NCBI RefSeq assembly: GCF_011008565.1
Contig: NZ_JAAIWK010000016.1
Span: forward strand, 22,467 to 86,466
Direction of reading: 5' to 3'
DNA length: 64,000 nucleotides
Origin: Heyndrickxia ginsengihumi
Lineage (GTDB): Bacteria; Bacillota; Bacilli; Bacillales; Bacillaceae_C
The position numbers were made by a program, and so were the translations under genes. The notes beneath the pieces were generated by a model, which worked only from the letters and a program-made list of their open reading frames with translations, made no database searches and had not been told where the DNA came from. Within the stretch, counting starts at the first letter, position 1. Each line of letters starts with the position of its first letter. Positions 18,638-27,663 of this stretch are shown here, piece after piece.

Positions 18638-19829
18638 ATATCAAGGAAGAGATAAATCAGGGAAAAAGAATGGAACAATTACGGCATCGTCAAAACGGGA
18701 AGCGCTGATGAAGCTTCGCGAGCAAGGCATTCGCGTTGCGCAAATGGATGAACTTCCTGAGACATTGATGACAAAAGAAATTACATTTGGCAGTAGAGTT
18801 AAATTGCAAGACTTTGTCATTTTCTTGCGTCAATTTTCAACGTTATTAAAGGCCGGCGTCACTGTAGTAGATTCGACAAGGATATTGGCGAGTCAAACGA
18901 GCAGCAAAACATTGAAAAAGGTGCTGCTAGAGGTTGAGGAAGATTTGCGGGCTGGGAATGCCCTATCAGCTGTAACGGCTAAGCATAAAAAAATCTTTAC
19001 ACCGATGTTTGTGAATATGGTGCGCGCTGGTGAAGCCGGGGGAAATTTAGACGACACGTTGGAGAGGCTAGCAACCTATTACGAAAAGCAGCATCGTACA
19101 CATCAAAAGGTGCGTTCTGCGCTGACGTATCCAGCTTTCGTTGCCATTATGGCAATCGTCGTAGTCATTTTCTTGCTCGTCAAAATTGTACCAACTTTTG
19201 TATCGATGCTCGATAGCTTTAATACAAAACTGCCGGCGATTACCCGCTTCGTTCTATCGGCAAGTAGTTTTATGCAAACATATTGGTGGCTTGTCGTACT
19301 AGTATTTATTGGACTTTATGTCTTGCTGATTATGGTGCGCAAAAATAAAACGAGCAAATATTATTTAGATTACGTTCTATTAAAAATGCCGATTTTCGGT
19401 AAACTTGTGCAAAAATCGATCATCGCGCGCATGACAAGGACGTTGAGCTCGCTGTTTTCAAGCTCTGTACCGATCCTACAGGCGTTATCAATCGTAGAAA
19501 AAATCGTAGAAAATGAGATTATGGCAAAGGTCATTCGCGAATCGCGTGATGCTTTAGAGCGCGGGCAATCGATGACAGAGCCGATGCGGCGCCATTGGGT
19601 GTTCCCGCCGCTCGTTACACAAATGATTGCGATCGGTGAAGAAACAGGTGCTTTAGATGGCATGCTTGCAAAAGTTGCCGATTTCTATGAGGCTGAAGTG
19701 GAAGCAGCGACAGATCAGCTGAAATCTTTGATAGAGCCTTTTCTAATCGTCTTTTTGGCAGGAATAGTCGGAACAATTGTAGCAAGTATAATGGTGCCAA
19801 TGTTCGATATTTATAATAATGTGCAATAA
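18624..19829 (+). CDS. pilC: Type IV pilus inner-membrane platform protein
   Basis: Integral membrane protein of the GspF/PilC family (401 residues), the platform on which PilB and PilT act. Two copies of the T2SF domain are visible: DFVIFLRQFSTLLKAGVTVV ... MFVNMVRAGEAGGNLDDTLE and ARMTRTLSSLFSSSVPILQA ... LVTQMIAIGEETGALDGMLA. Membrane segments lie near residues 170-195, 220-242 and 372-395. The ATG is inside the end of pilT. The following 80 bases carry a probable internal promoter for the major pilin. Confidence 0.95.
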   Translation: MPRFKYQGRDKSGKKNGTITASSKREALMKLREQGIRVAQMDELPETLMTKEITFGSRVKLQDFVIFLRQFSTLLKAGVTVVDSTRILASQTSSKTLKKVLLEVEEDLRAGNALSAVTAKHKKIFTPMFVNMVRAGEAGGNLDDTLERLATYYEKQHRTHQKVRSALTYPAFVAIMAIVVVIFLLVKIVPTFVSMLDSFNTKLPAITRFVLSASSFMQTYWWLVVLVFIGLYVLLIMVRKNKTSKYYLDYVLLKMPIFGKLVQKSIIARMTRTLSSLFSSSVPILQALSIVEKIVENEIMAKVIRESRDALERGQSMTEPMRRHWVFPPLVTQMIAIGEETGALDGMLAKVADFYEAEVEAATDQLKSLIEPFLIVFLAGIVGTIVASIMVPMFDIYNNVQ

Positions 19830-19838
19830 TTGTCAAAA

Positions 19839-19875
19839 AAAACACTATTTTTATAGATTGGATATGTAGTATAAT
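19839..19875 (+). promoter_or_regulatory. Possible internal promoter of the major pilin gene, with one AAAA-N5-TTTT box
   Basis: TATAAT at 19870-19875 lies 37 bases before the pilA ATG. No good -35 is present at 17 bases. A single AAAA-CACTA-TTTT box lies at 19839-19851. Major pilins are usually made in excess over minor ones, so a separate promoter makes sense, but it is not proven. Confidence 0.4.
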
Positions 19876-19912
19876 GTAGTCTGATTGTACTATTACTTAA
19901 GGAGGAGAAAGA

Positions 19913-20374
19913 ATGTTAAGAAAGAAGCGTAAACTATTAAAAAGTGAAAAAGGATTTACACTCATTGAATTGCTTGCTGTTATCGTTATTTTAGCGATTA
20001 TCGCAGCAATCGCAATTCCGGCAATTGGAAATATTATAAAAAATTCTCGGATTGATGCAATTAAATCAGATGCGACTCAAGTGTTGGAAGCTGCTAAGTT
20101 ATATGAGGCTAGCAATAACGATGCAGGTTCAGCAACGAATAATACTACAACTTTGGACAAGGATAAATTAAGCTCATATTTAGATGATAACGATGTGAGT
20201 AAACTTCAAGATGGTTATTCGGTTACTGTGACAGAAGATTCTACTTCTCACAAACTAACTTATAAAATTACTGCTACAGGTAAGGATGGTAGTGTAACAG
20301 TGAACTTTAAGGATGCTACTTTAAACGATATTAACAGCGCTAAAAAAGGTGCTACAGATATTCCAGCTCAGTAA
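19913..20374 (+). CDS. pilA: Major type IV pilin
   Basis: A 153-residue prepilin with a 14-residue basic leader ending in SEKG, cleavage site G|FTLIE with Glu at +5, and the canonical stalk LLAVIVILAIIAAIAIPAIG. The head is small, without cysteines, and rich in Asn, Asp, Thr and Ser. It has the strongest ribosome site of the locus (AAGGAGGAGAAAGA ATG) and its own possible promoter, both fitting the role of most abundant subunit. PilD, encoded next, would cleave and N-methylate it. ComGC-like competence pilins look similar, but the presence of PilT, PilM, PilN and PilO here points to a true type IV pilus. Confidence 0.92.
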   Translation: MLRKKRKLLKSEKGFTLIELLAVIVILAIIAAIAIPAIGNIIKNSRIDAIKSDATQVLEAAKLYEASNNDAGSATNNTTTLDKDKLSSYLDDNDVSKLQDGYSVTVTEDSTSHKLTYKITATGKDGSVTVNFKDATLNDINSAKKGATDIPAQ

Positions 20375-20423
20375 TTTTTAAATTTATATAGAACAATTTT
20401 ATTATTAAAAGGAAGTATGCCAT

Positions 20424-21194
20424 TTGGACATCTTTCACAATCTTTATTTGATTTTGATTGCTATTTACGGACTGATCCTCGGTTCTTTCTATAATGTTGT
20501 TGGGCTTAGGGTTCCGGCAGGGGAGTCGATTGTTTCTCCCCGCTCGGCATGTCCAAAATGCCATCATACATTAACAGCAGCGGAGCTGATCCCTGTTGTT
20601 TCTTTTATGCTGCAACGGGGAAAATGCCGCAGCTGCGGGGCCAAAATATCTCCGCTATATCCAGCATTCGAACTGTTGACAGCTTTTCTTTTTACAATTT
20701 CACCTCTCTTGCTAGGTTGGTCCAAAGAATTAATCGTTGCGTGGACGCTTATTTCTCTATGCATGATTATTTTTGTATCAGATATGACCTATATGATCAT
20801 TCCAGATAAGGTTTTACTCGTCTTTTTACCATTATTTATCATTGAAAGAATATGGGTACCCGCTTCGCCAATATTTGATCCGCTTTTCGGTGCGCTTGCA
20901 GGTTTTGCCGTTCTATATGGTATTGCGTGGATTACAAATGGCGGTATGGGGGGCGGCGATATTAAACTTTTTGCCGTTCTAGGTATTCCGCTTGGCTGGA
21001 AGCTTGTACTGCTTGCTTTTTTGCTTGCTACTTTTTTCGGCGCGGCATTTGGCGCAATCGGAATGATGATCGGAAAGGTGAAAAAAGGTGTGCCTTTTCC
21101 TTTTGGACCATACATTGTATTAGGAACGCTTATTGCCTATTATTTTGGATATGATTTGTTGCATTGGTATATTTCTATTTTAAAAGGATTTTAA
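20424..21194 (+). CDS. pilD: Prepilin leader peptidase / N-methyltransferase
   Basis: Polytopic membrane aspartate peptidase that removes prepilin leaders and methylates the new N-terminus. The 256-residue protein has the N-terminal methylase-type domain (GSFYNVVGLRVPAGESI), two zinc-binding CxxC pairs (CPKCHH and CRSCGA, about residues 39-74), the first catalytic Asp in VSDMTYMIIPDKV and the GxGD motif GGMGGGDIKLFAVLG. Eight or so membrane segments fill the rest. It begins at a TTG after AAAAGGAAG. In B. subtilis the only gene between folC and spoIIB is comC, the competence prepilin peptidase, so this is its positional equivalent and could serve competence pilins as well. Confidence 0.95.
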   Translation: MDIFHNLYLILIAIYGLILGSFYNVVGLRVPAGESIVSPRSACPKCHHTLTAAELIPVVSFMLQRGKCRSCGAKISPLYPAFELLTAFLFTISPLLLGWSKELIVAWTLISLCMIIFVSDMTYMIIPDKVLLVFLPLFIIERIWVPASPIFDPLFGALAGFAVLYGIAWITNGGMGGGDIKLFAVLGIPLGWKLVLLAFLLATFFGAAFGAIGMMIGKVKKGVPFPFGPYIVLGTLIAYYFGYDLLHWYISILKGF

Positions 21195-21211
21195 TTTAAG
21201 GGGTTTTCTCT

Positions 21212-22204
21212 ATGACTCTTTCGTTTTTTCCAACTTCAAAGAAAATCGGTAATATCATTATGAAAGACCATGTTATTCGCTATCTTGAGTTAAAGCAAAC
21301 AGAACCACCAATCATTCAAAAATGCGGGGAGCGCTATCTTCCAGAAGGAATTATTCGTGATGGGAGAATAATCGATATCGAAACATTATCTATGATTGTT
21401 GAAGAATGTATGGGTGATTGGGGCTTGAAAGGGAAGCGCCTAGTCCGATTTACAATTCCAGACAATTTTGTAGTGGTGCGTAAAATTTCGATTCCAACCG
21501 AGGTGGAAAGCGATGAAATCGAAGGGTATATTTATTTAGAAATCGGTTCATCCATTCATTTGCCTTTCGAGGATCCAGTTTTTGATTATGTTGAATTGCC
21601 TTCAGAAACTACTGAAAAGGAAATTCTCCTATTTGCTGCACCTAAAGACATCGTATTAGATTACGTGGAATTTTTTAAAGAGATGAAATTAAATCCAGCT
21701 GCGGCTGATATATCTCCATTATGTTTATATCGTTCGTTTTTTTACTTAAATCACGTTAATCCACAGGATCATCATTTATTGCTGCAATTTGATTTAACGA
21801 TGATCAATGCAGCTATTATTTACCAGCATCGACCTGTTTTTATTCGAGAAGTAGAGATGGATATTCCTTTTTCAAAATGGGAAGAGGAGATAAATTCGCA
21901 AGGTGAAAAAAACTTTAAATGGCCAACGGAAGAACCACCGATTTCATTTGATTTTATATTGAAAGAGTTGGAAAGGGTAATGAGCTACTACCGATTTTCA
22001 ATGAACCAAGGCAAAGCAGGCGTAACGAAAATTCTTCTAAACGGTGATCATCCGTTATTAGAAGAGATTGAGAAAACGCTCACCGAACAATTTGATCTCC
22101 CTGTCATCACGATTCAGTCGCAGCAAAACTCACGGCTAGCTTATCCAACATTTCATGCTCGCTTTGCTCCTGTTTTAGGGCTTGCATTGAAAGAGGTGAA
22201 ATAA
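21212..22204 (+). CDS. pilM: Type IV pilus assembly protein PilM (actin-like)
   Basis: A 330-residue cytoplasmic protein with the ASHA/FtsA-like actin fold of PilM: the start of subdomain 1 (GNIIMKDHVIRYLELKQ), IPDNFVVVRKISIPTE, LEIGSSIHLPFEDPVFDYVE and the C-terminal ILLNGDHPLLEEIEKTLTEQ followed by a short APVLGLALKE end. PilM binds the N-terminal tail of PilN and joins the cytoplasmic ATPases to the membrane complex. It follows pilD by 17 bases, begins at an ATG after AAGGGG and is followed without a gap by the PilN-like gene, whose start has the required MLVEINLLPKK motif. Confidence 0.88.
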   Translation: MTLSFFPTSKKIGNIIMKDHVIRYLELKQTEPPIIQKCGERYLPEGIIRDGRIIDIETLSMIVEECMGDWGLKGKRLVRFTIPDNFVVVRKISIPTEVESDEIEGYIYLEIGSSIHLPFEDPVFDYVELPSETTEKEILLFAAPKDIVLDYVEFFKEMKLNPAAADISPLCLYRSFFYLNHVNPQDHHLLLQFDLTMINAAIIYQHRPVFIREVEMDIPFSKWEEEINSQGEKNFKWPTEEPPISFDFILKELERVMSYYRFSMNQGKAGVTKILLNGDHPLLEEIEKTLTEQFDLPVITIQSQQNSRLAYPTFHARFAPVLGLALKEVK

Positions 22205-23011
22205 ATGCTAGTAGAGATTAATCTGTTACCAAAAAAAGAACCTAAAAATATCGCCCTTCTTTTTTGGGGCGGAATAATATTTGTAGTAATCATCGTATTT
22301 GTTATGTTCTTTTTCTTCACCCTGCAAGATTCTAAGCAGCAATTAACTCATATCGATCAAAAGATTAAGCATGTACAGGCATTGCAAGCAACCGAGCAAG
22401 CAAAGAAAAATAGCGACAATACTTATCAAGATTCACAAAAATTACAATCTGTCGTTGATTGGGCGAATCAATATCCAATTAAAACGGTGCCAATCTTGCA
22501 GAAGCTAACAAACTTACTTCCAAAATATGGGTATATGCAATCATTCTCTTATACAGACAAAGCAGTGTCGGTTGTTGTTCAATTTGATACAAATGAAGAA
22601 ACAGCTTATTATTTGAAACGTCTTGTTGATAGTAAGTATTTTAATAATGTAACGCTTGTAAGTGTAAAAACAGCGAGTATTCAAGTTGGGAATGACCAAA
22701 CAACAACAAATAATGCTAACACAGCGAATCAAGCAAATGCAGAAGATAGCTCCAATACAACGAGTGATTCAGAAATGAGCAAACAAGCGGATGAGGCAAA
22801 GCAAACAGATACGACAAATCAAACAAGTACTGAAAATAATGAAGACGTTACAGATACATCGGGTACAGTGAGTGCTTCGAAAACAGCCGATACGACAGAT
22901 TCAGGAGATGAAAGCGGGGATTCTAGCGATCTGTTACGTTATACGGCTACTTATACATTACAGTTAAATCAATCTACACTAAAAGAATTGTCGAAGGAGG
23001 AGAAAAAATGA
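22205..23011 (+). CDS. pilN: Type IV pilus assembly protein PilN-like
   Basis: A 268-residue bitopic membrane protein. The N-terminal MLVEINLLPKKEP is the conserved PilN sequence that docks into PilM; it is followed by one membrane helix (IALLFWGGIIFVVIIVFVMFFF), a coiled-coil stretch and a ferredoxin-like extracytoplasmic domain (IKTVPILQKLTNLLPKYGYM ... YYLKRLVDSKYFNNVTLVSV). An unusual Thr/Asn/Ser/Asp-rich insertion of about 85 residues (from near 165 to 250) then separates the last beta part. Adjacent to pilM with no intergenic base and overlapping the PilO gene by four bases. Confidence 0.85.
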   Translation: MLVEINLLPKKEPKNIALLFWGGIIFVVIIVFVMFFFFTLQDSKQQLTHIDQKIKHVQALQATEQAKKNSDNTYQDSQKLQSVVDWANQYPIKTVPILQKLTNLLPKYGYMQSFSYTDKAVSVVVQFDTNEETAYYLKRLVDSKYFNNVTLVSVKTASIQVGNDQTTTNNANTANQANAEDSSNTTSDSEMSKQADEAKQTDTTNQTSTENNEDVTDTSGTVSASKTADTTDSGDESGDSSDLLRYTATYTLQLNQSTLKELSKEEKK

Positions 23012-23760
23012 GCCTCCGATTAAATAAGAAACAGCTGATCGTCTTTATTATTCTTTTATGTATTTGTGCTATTGGTTTTGCCTTAGCCTATTACCTCTTA
23101 TTAAAGCCGATGCAAGCGGACATTGCAGGAAAAAAGGAAAGTTTAAAAACAGAAGAAGTACTGTTGAGCTCTTTACAGTCTTCGCAAAATAAGCATTCTG
23201 ATTTACAAATCGGGAACATTGTACAGTTGCTGAAAAAAGTCCCGACAGAGCCTCTAACTGAACAGTTTTTGCTCGATTTTCAAAAGGCTGAGGCATTATC
23301 AAATAGTTCTATTTCTGATGTAGAATATCAAGATGAAAATAAAGCGGACAATCAGACTTCTACTAATAGTTCCAATAATACGGATAGTACCAAATCGGAA
23401 CAGCAATCATCAAATTCAACTGCAAGTAATAATCAAGAAAGCTTTCCTGCTGGTGTAAATACAGTCACTTATACGTTGACTGTCCAGTCCCCAACATATG
23501 AAGATATGAAAACTTTCTTAACAACAATCGAGAACCTATCGAGGATTACGATGATCGATGCCATAGAGTTTGATGTTTCTAATGAGTCAGGAACTGATTC
23601 GACGAATTCAACGGATACTGCTTTGAAATATACAGTGACCGTTTCATCTTTCTATTATCCAGAGCTAAAGAATTTTACAGCTAGCTTGCCAAAAATTGAT
23701 GTTCCATCGCCTAGCAATAAAACAAACCCGCTCTCAAGTGAAAATAGTGATAGCCAATGA
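23008..23760 (+). CDS. pilO: Type IV pilus assembly protein PilO-like
   Basis: A 250-residue bitopic protein with a short basic N-terminus, one membrane helix (QLIVFIILLCICAIGFALAY), a coiled coil and the PilO-type alignment domain (IVQLLKKVPTEPLTEQFLLD and YTLTVQSPTYEDMKTFLTTI). It carries a Ser/Asn/Thr/Gln-rich insert (about residues 112-150) and a similar tail, like the PilN partner. By family knowledge PilN and PilO dimerise outside the membrane and regulate extension and retraction. The ATG follows AAGGAGGAG inside the end of pilN. No PilP or secretin gene follows, as expected without an outer membrane. Confidence 0.82.
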   Translation: MSLRLNKKQLIVFIILLCICAIGFALAYYLLLKPMQADIAGKKESLKTEEVLLSSLQSSQNKHSDLQIGNIVQLLKKVPTEPLTEQFLLDFQKAEALSNSSISDVEYQDENKADNQTSTNSSNNTDSTKSEQQSSNSTASNNQESFPAGVNTVTYTLTVQSPTYEDMKTFLTTIENLSRITMIDAIEFDVSNESGTDSTNSTDTALKYTVTVSSFYYPELKNFTASLPKIDVPSPSNKTNPLSSENSDSQ

Positions 23761-23791
23761 ACAAGTCAAAAAAAATGACGAAATTCTTTCT

Positions 23792-23824
23792 GAACAAGAC
23801 GACAAAAGTCTTGTTCTTTTTTTT
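23792..23824 (+). terminator. Rho-independent terminator of the pilus locus
   Basis: GAACAAGAC at 23792-23800 pairs with GTCTTGTTC at 23808-23816, followed by eight T. It separates the pilus locus from spoIIB. Confidence 0.93.
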
Positions 23825-23875
23825 CTAAATTATGTTAGGATATAACAAATTGCGAGGGCAAAAGAGGTGGGGAAA

Positions 23876-24865
23876 GTGGACAAGCAAGATGGACAATCAA
23901 CAATTAAAGTGAAAATAAATGGAGAAGAACCGAAAAGCCAACAAGAGGTAGCTGTTCATGATTGGGAAATTGTAGATCAGGAAGTTGCAGCAGCTGCTGA
24001 TGAGAAACAGGATGATGAATCCTTTGATTGGGTTTTACCAGAAATCGACGAAATCGAAGTAAAAGAATTTAAGCCAAATTACTATGCGCCAGTTACTGAA
24101 AAGAAGAAATTTCAGTTTCAATTTAAGAGGCCTTCAAAAGGCTACGGATTGACAGTTGTGATTTCAGCAATTATCGCCATTTTCGTAGGGGTCTTTTTCG
24201 GTTTTAGTATATTAAAGTTTATTGTGAGTGAGGAAGATCATTTATCAAGCAGGGCAACGGGTGCGGCATCAGGAACTTCATCAGTTGCGAGCAATGCGGC
24301 TGCCTCCTTACCTTCATTAAAATTTGGCGTTGTGCAAGCAGGTGTTTTTAATAGTAAGGATACTGCACAGACAGTACTTGATCAGCTTGATCAGAAAAAC
24401 CTTCCATCTGCACTCGTTCCTTTAGATGGACAGGACTATATTTTTATCGGTATTACAAGCAATACAACTGATGCAAGTGCATTAGCCGCAAAATATAAGA
24501 AAAAAAATGTTGATGTATACGTGAAAGAATTGACACTTTCTAGCAGTCAGCTTCAAAATCTTACGAAAGATGAACAAACTTTTACGACCTTGACCACATC
24601 TTTATTTCAATCACTTTCTTCTGAAGTTTCTAATGGAATCCTAACAGGACAAATATCATCCACCAATATGAAATCCATTGAAGCAAATGTAAAAAAATTG
24701 AATGCACTCGTTCAAATTAAGCAAACAAAATTAGTAAATTTAAAAAAAGATCAGCTAAGCTGCTACCAATCACTTCTTAATTTCCAAAAAAATAAACAAA
24801 CATCCGATTTGGTGAAAGCAGAACAATCGATGCTTTCCTATATTCAAACGTATAGCAGTAAGTAA
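23876..24865 (+). CDS. spoIIB: Stage II sporulation protein B (SPOR-domain)
   Basis: SpoIIB acts at the engulfment stage, at the sporulation septum, where it helps localise the SpoIIDMP peptidoglycan-degrading machine. The 329-residue protein shows the family pattern: an N-terminal VKINGEE and DWEIVDQE/FDWVLPE segment in the cytoplasm, one membrane helix near residues 98-122 (GLTVVISAIIAIFVGVFFGF), and a SPOR domain (LKFGVVQAGVFNSKDTAQTV ... DGQDYIFIGITS) followed by a helical tail. The GTG at 23876, after AGAGGTGGGG, is better placed than the GTG at 23867. It sits between the prepilin peptidase region and maf as in B. subtilis. Confidence 0.9.
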   Translation: MDKQDGQSTIKVKINGEEPKSQQEVAVHDWEIVDQEVAAAADEKQDDESFDWVLPEIDEIEVKEFKPNYYAPVTEKKKFQFQFKRPSKGYGLTVVISAIIAIFVGVFFGFSILKFIVSEEDHLSSRATGAASGTSSVASNAAASLPSLKFGVVQAGVFNSKDTAQTVLDQLDQKNLPSALVPLDGQDYIFIGITSNTTDASALAAKYKKKNVDVYVKELTLSSSQLQNLTKDEQTFTTLTTSLFQSLSSEVSNGILTGQISSTNMKSIEANVKKLNALVQIKQTKLVNLKKDQLSCYQSLLNFQKNKQTSDLVKAEQSMLSYIQTYSSK

Positions 24866-24872
24866 ATATGGT

Positions 24873-24921
24873 AAAAAGCTTCTCCTTCTTAAAGAAATTA
24901 TATAGGAAGGAGAAGCTTTTT
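24873..24921. terminator. Terminator hairpin after spoIIB
   Basis: AAAAAGCTTCTCCTTC pairs with GAAGGAGAAGCTTTTT, giving a 16-base stem with A and T flanks usable in either direction. Confidence 0.85.
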
Positions 24922-25040
24922 AATGAATACTTTCTTGTACAAAATTTGCTTCCATTCATGTCGAACTTTCATTGTTTAATCCGTTTTCTTTTGGTAATAT
25001 ACAAATGTATCCCCTTTAAAAATGGAAAGGAAGATGTCGA

Positions 25041-25628
25041 ATGTCTAACCTCATATTAGCTTCAAGCTCTCCTCGTAGAAAGGAACTTCTCCAAACATTA
25101 CAAATTCCCTTCGATATTGTAACAAGCAACGTAGATGAAAGCTTTCAACCAAAGACAGCACCAGAAACAGTCGTTATGGACCTTGCATGCAGAAAAGCAG
25201 AAGCGGTAGCAAAGCATCATCCAGAAAGTGTAGTTGTCGGTGCGGATACACTTGTAGTATTTGAAGAGCAATTTCTTGGAAAACCGAAAGATCGTGAACA
25301 TGCGCTCCATATGTTGCAAACATTATCTGGCCGTACCCACTCTGTCTATACAGGTGTTGCGGTTTATTTTCAACATGAGATGGAAACTTTTTATGAGCTA
25401 ACAGAAGTAACCTTCTGGAATCTTTCTCTTCACGAAATCGAACACTATTTGAATAGTGGTGAATCGTTTGATAAAGCAGGAGCATATGCCATTCAAGGTT
25501 TAGGTTCTTTATTTGTCCGAAACATACACGGTGATTACTATAATGTTGTTGGCTTACCGATCTCTCGTCTGAATCGTTTGTTAGCAAATCCCCGCTATTC
25601 ATGTCTTCATAAGCCTTTCACCTCCTGA
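25041..25628 (+). CDS. maf: Maf family nucleoside triphosphate pyrophosphatase
   Basis: A 195-residue enzyme of the Maf family, which hydrolyses non-canonical or excess nucleoside triphosphates (dTTP/UTP in the B. subtilis type) to the monophosphate and pyrophosphate. Conserved motifs: LASSSPRRKELL (residues 5-16), VVGADTLVVFEEQFLGKPKD (near 66-85), LSGRTHSVYTGV and KAGAYAIQGLGSLFV. It starts at an ATG after GGAAAGGAAG. It is followed by radC and mreB, the usual Bacillus order, and in B. subtilis is linked to septum formation. Confidence 0.94.
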   Translation: MSNLILASSSPRRKELLQTLQIPFDIVTSNVDESFQPKTAPETVVMDLACRKAEAVAKHHPESVVVGADTLVVFEEQFLGKPKDREHALHMLQTLSGRTHSVYTGVAVYFQHEMETFYELTEVTFWNLSLHEIEHYLNSGESFDKAGAYAIQGLGSLFVRNIHGDYYNVVGLPISRLNRLLANPRYSCLHKPFTS

Positions 25629-25654
25629 ATCAAATAAGATAAGGAGGAGTTTTG

Positions 25655-26338
25655 TTGGAGCATTTAATGATCAGCGATTTTCCGATTGAAGATCGCCCGC
25701 GTGAAAGATTTATTCAATATGGTGCTACAAGTCTTTCTAATCAGGAATTGCTTGCAATTTTACTCAGAACAGGTACAAAAAAAGAATCTGTAATACAGTT
25801 AGCAAACCGTTTATTACAATATTTTGAAGGACTAAATTTATTGAAAGACGCCTCGATTGAAGAAATGACTGCTATTAAAGGGATAGGAACAGCTAAGGCA
25901 GTGCAGGTATTAGCAGCCATTGAATTAGGAAGAAGAATTAGTAATTTAAAATATAATGATCGTTATGTCATTCGAAGTCCTCAAGATGGGGCAAACTATG
26001 TCATGAACGATATGCGTTTTCTCACACAGGAGCATTTTGTCTGTCTTTACCTCAATGTAAAAAATCAAGTCATTCATCAGCAAACGATTTTTATCGGAAG
26101 TTTAAATGCATCGATTGTTCATCCGCGGGAAGTATTTAAAGAAGCATTTAGACGTTCTGCCGCCTCAATTATTTGTTTTCATAATCATCCGTCTGGAGAT
26201 CCCTCTCCATCACGAGAAGATATTGAAGTGACGAAACGCTTAGTTGAATGTGGAAAAATAATGGGAATTGAAGTGCTAGATCATATGATTATCGGTGATA
26301 AAAAATATATCAGTTTGAAAGAAAAAGGATACTTGTAA
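25655..26338 (+). CDS. radC: RadC family JAB-domain protein
   Basis: A 227-residue protein of the RadC/YsxA family: N-terminal helix-hairpin-helix (IKGIGTAKAVQVLAAIELG) followed by a JAMM-type metalloprotease fold with the EVF motif and FHNHPSGDPSPSREDIEVT, which carries the metal-binding His-x-His and Asp. Despite the old name, a role in DNA repair is doubtful. Two TTG codons at 25652 and 25655 follow AAGGAGGAG; the second has better spacing. It is 26 bases after maf. Confidence 0.93.
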   Translation: MEHLMISDFPIEDRPRERFIQYGATSLSNQELLAILLRTGTKKESVIQLANRLLQYFEGLNLLKDASIEEMTAIKGIGTAKAVQVLAAIELGRRISNLKYNDRYVIRSPQDGANYVMNDMRFLTQEHFVCLYLNVKNQVIHQQTIFIGSLNASIVHPREVFKEAFRRSAASIICFHNHPSGDPSPSREDIEVTKRLVECGKIMGIEVLDHMIIGDKKYISLKEKGYL

Positions 26339-26342
26339 GTCT

Positions 26343-26370
26343 TTGATTTTCTGTATTTGTACGATATAAT
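26343..26370 (+). promoter_or_regulatory. Sigma-A promoter before mreB
   Basis: TTGATT at 26343-26348, 16-base spacer, TATAAT at 26365-26370. It lies 158 bases before mreB; the leader between shows no obvious riboswitch. Confidence 0.65.
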
Positions 26371-26528
26371 ATTAGTTATGATTTTTACTAAAAAATTTGT
26401 GGCAAACAACTATGAACGATGAACAGGGAAACGTGTATGAAAAGAGGAGAATGACATTACATTAAAATAGAGGAATCTAGTATATTCAAATATGACATCA
26501 AAACCATTGTAGAAAGGGAGATACTTGA

Positions 26529-27545
<1,017 letters not shown>

Positions 27546-27548
27546 AGT

Positions 27549-27602
27549 TCTTTTTCTCCTGCTTTTAAAGTCTTGTTAAGATGAATGACAGCAGGAGAAA
27601 AA
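27549..27602. other. Long hairpin between mreB and mreC
   Basis: TTTTTCTCCTGC just after the mreB stop pairs with GCAGGAGAAAAA at about 27590-27601. The T run is in the left arm rather than after the stem, so it is not a standard terminator; it may protect the 3' end of mreB mRNA or attenuate mreC. Confidence 0.55.
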
Positions 27603-27663
27603 GCTCATAATTGAATGATTACTGTAAAATAATGTAGAGTTTTATAAAATAGGAGTGGACCTT

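Noticed and set aside
24868..25059. 63-codon forward frame between spoIIB and maf
   Set aside because: It reads straight through the spoIIB terminator hairpin and overlaps the maf start; no ribosome site.
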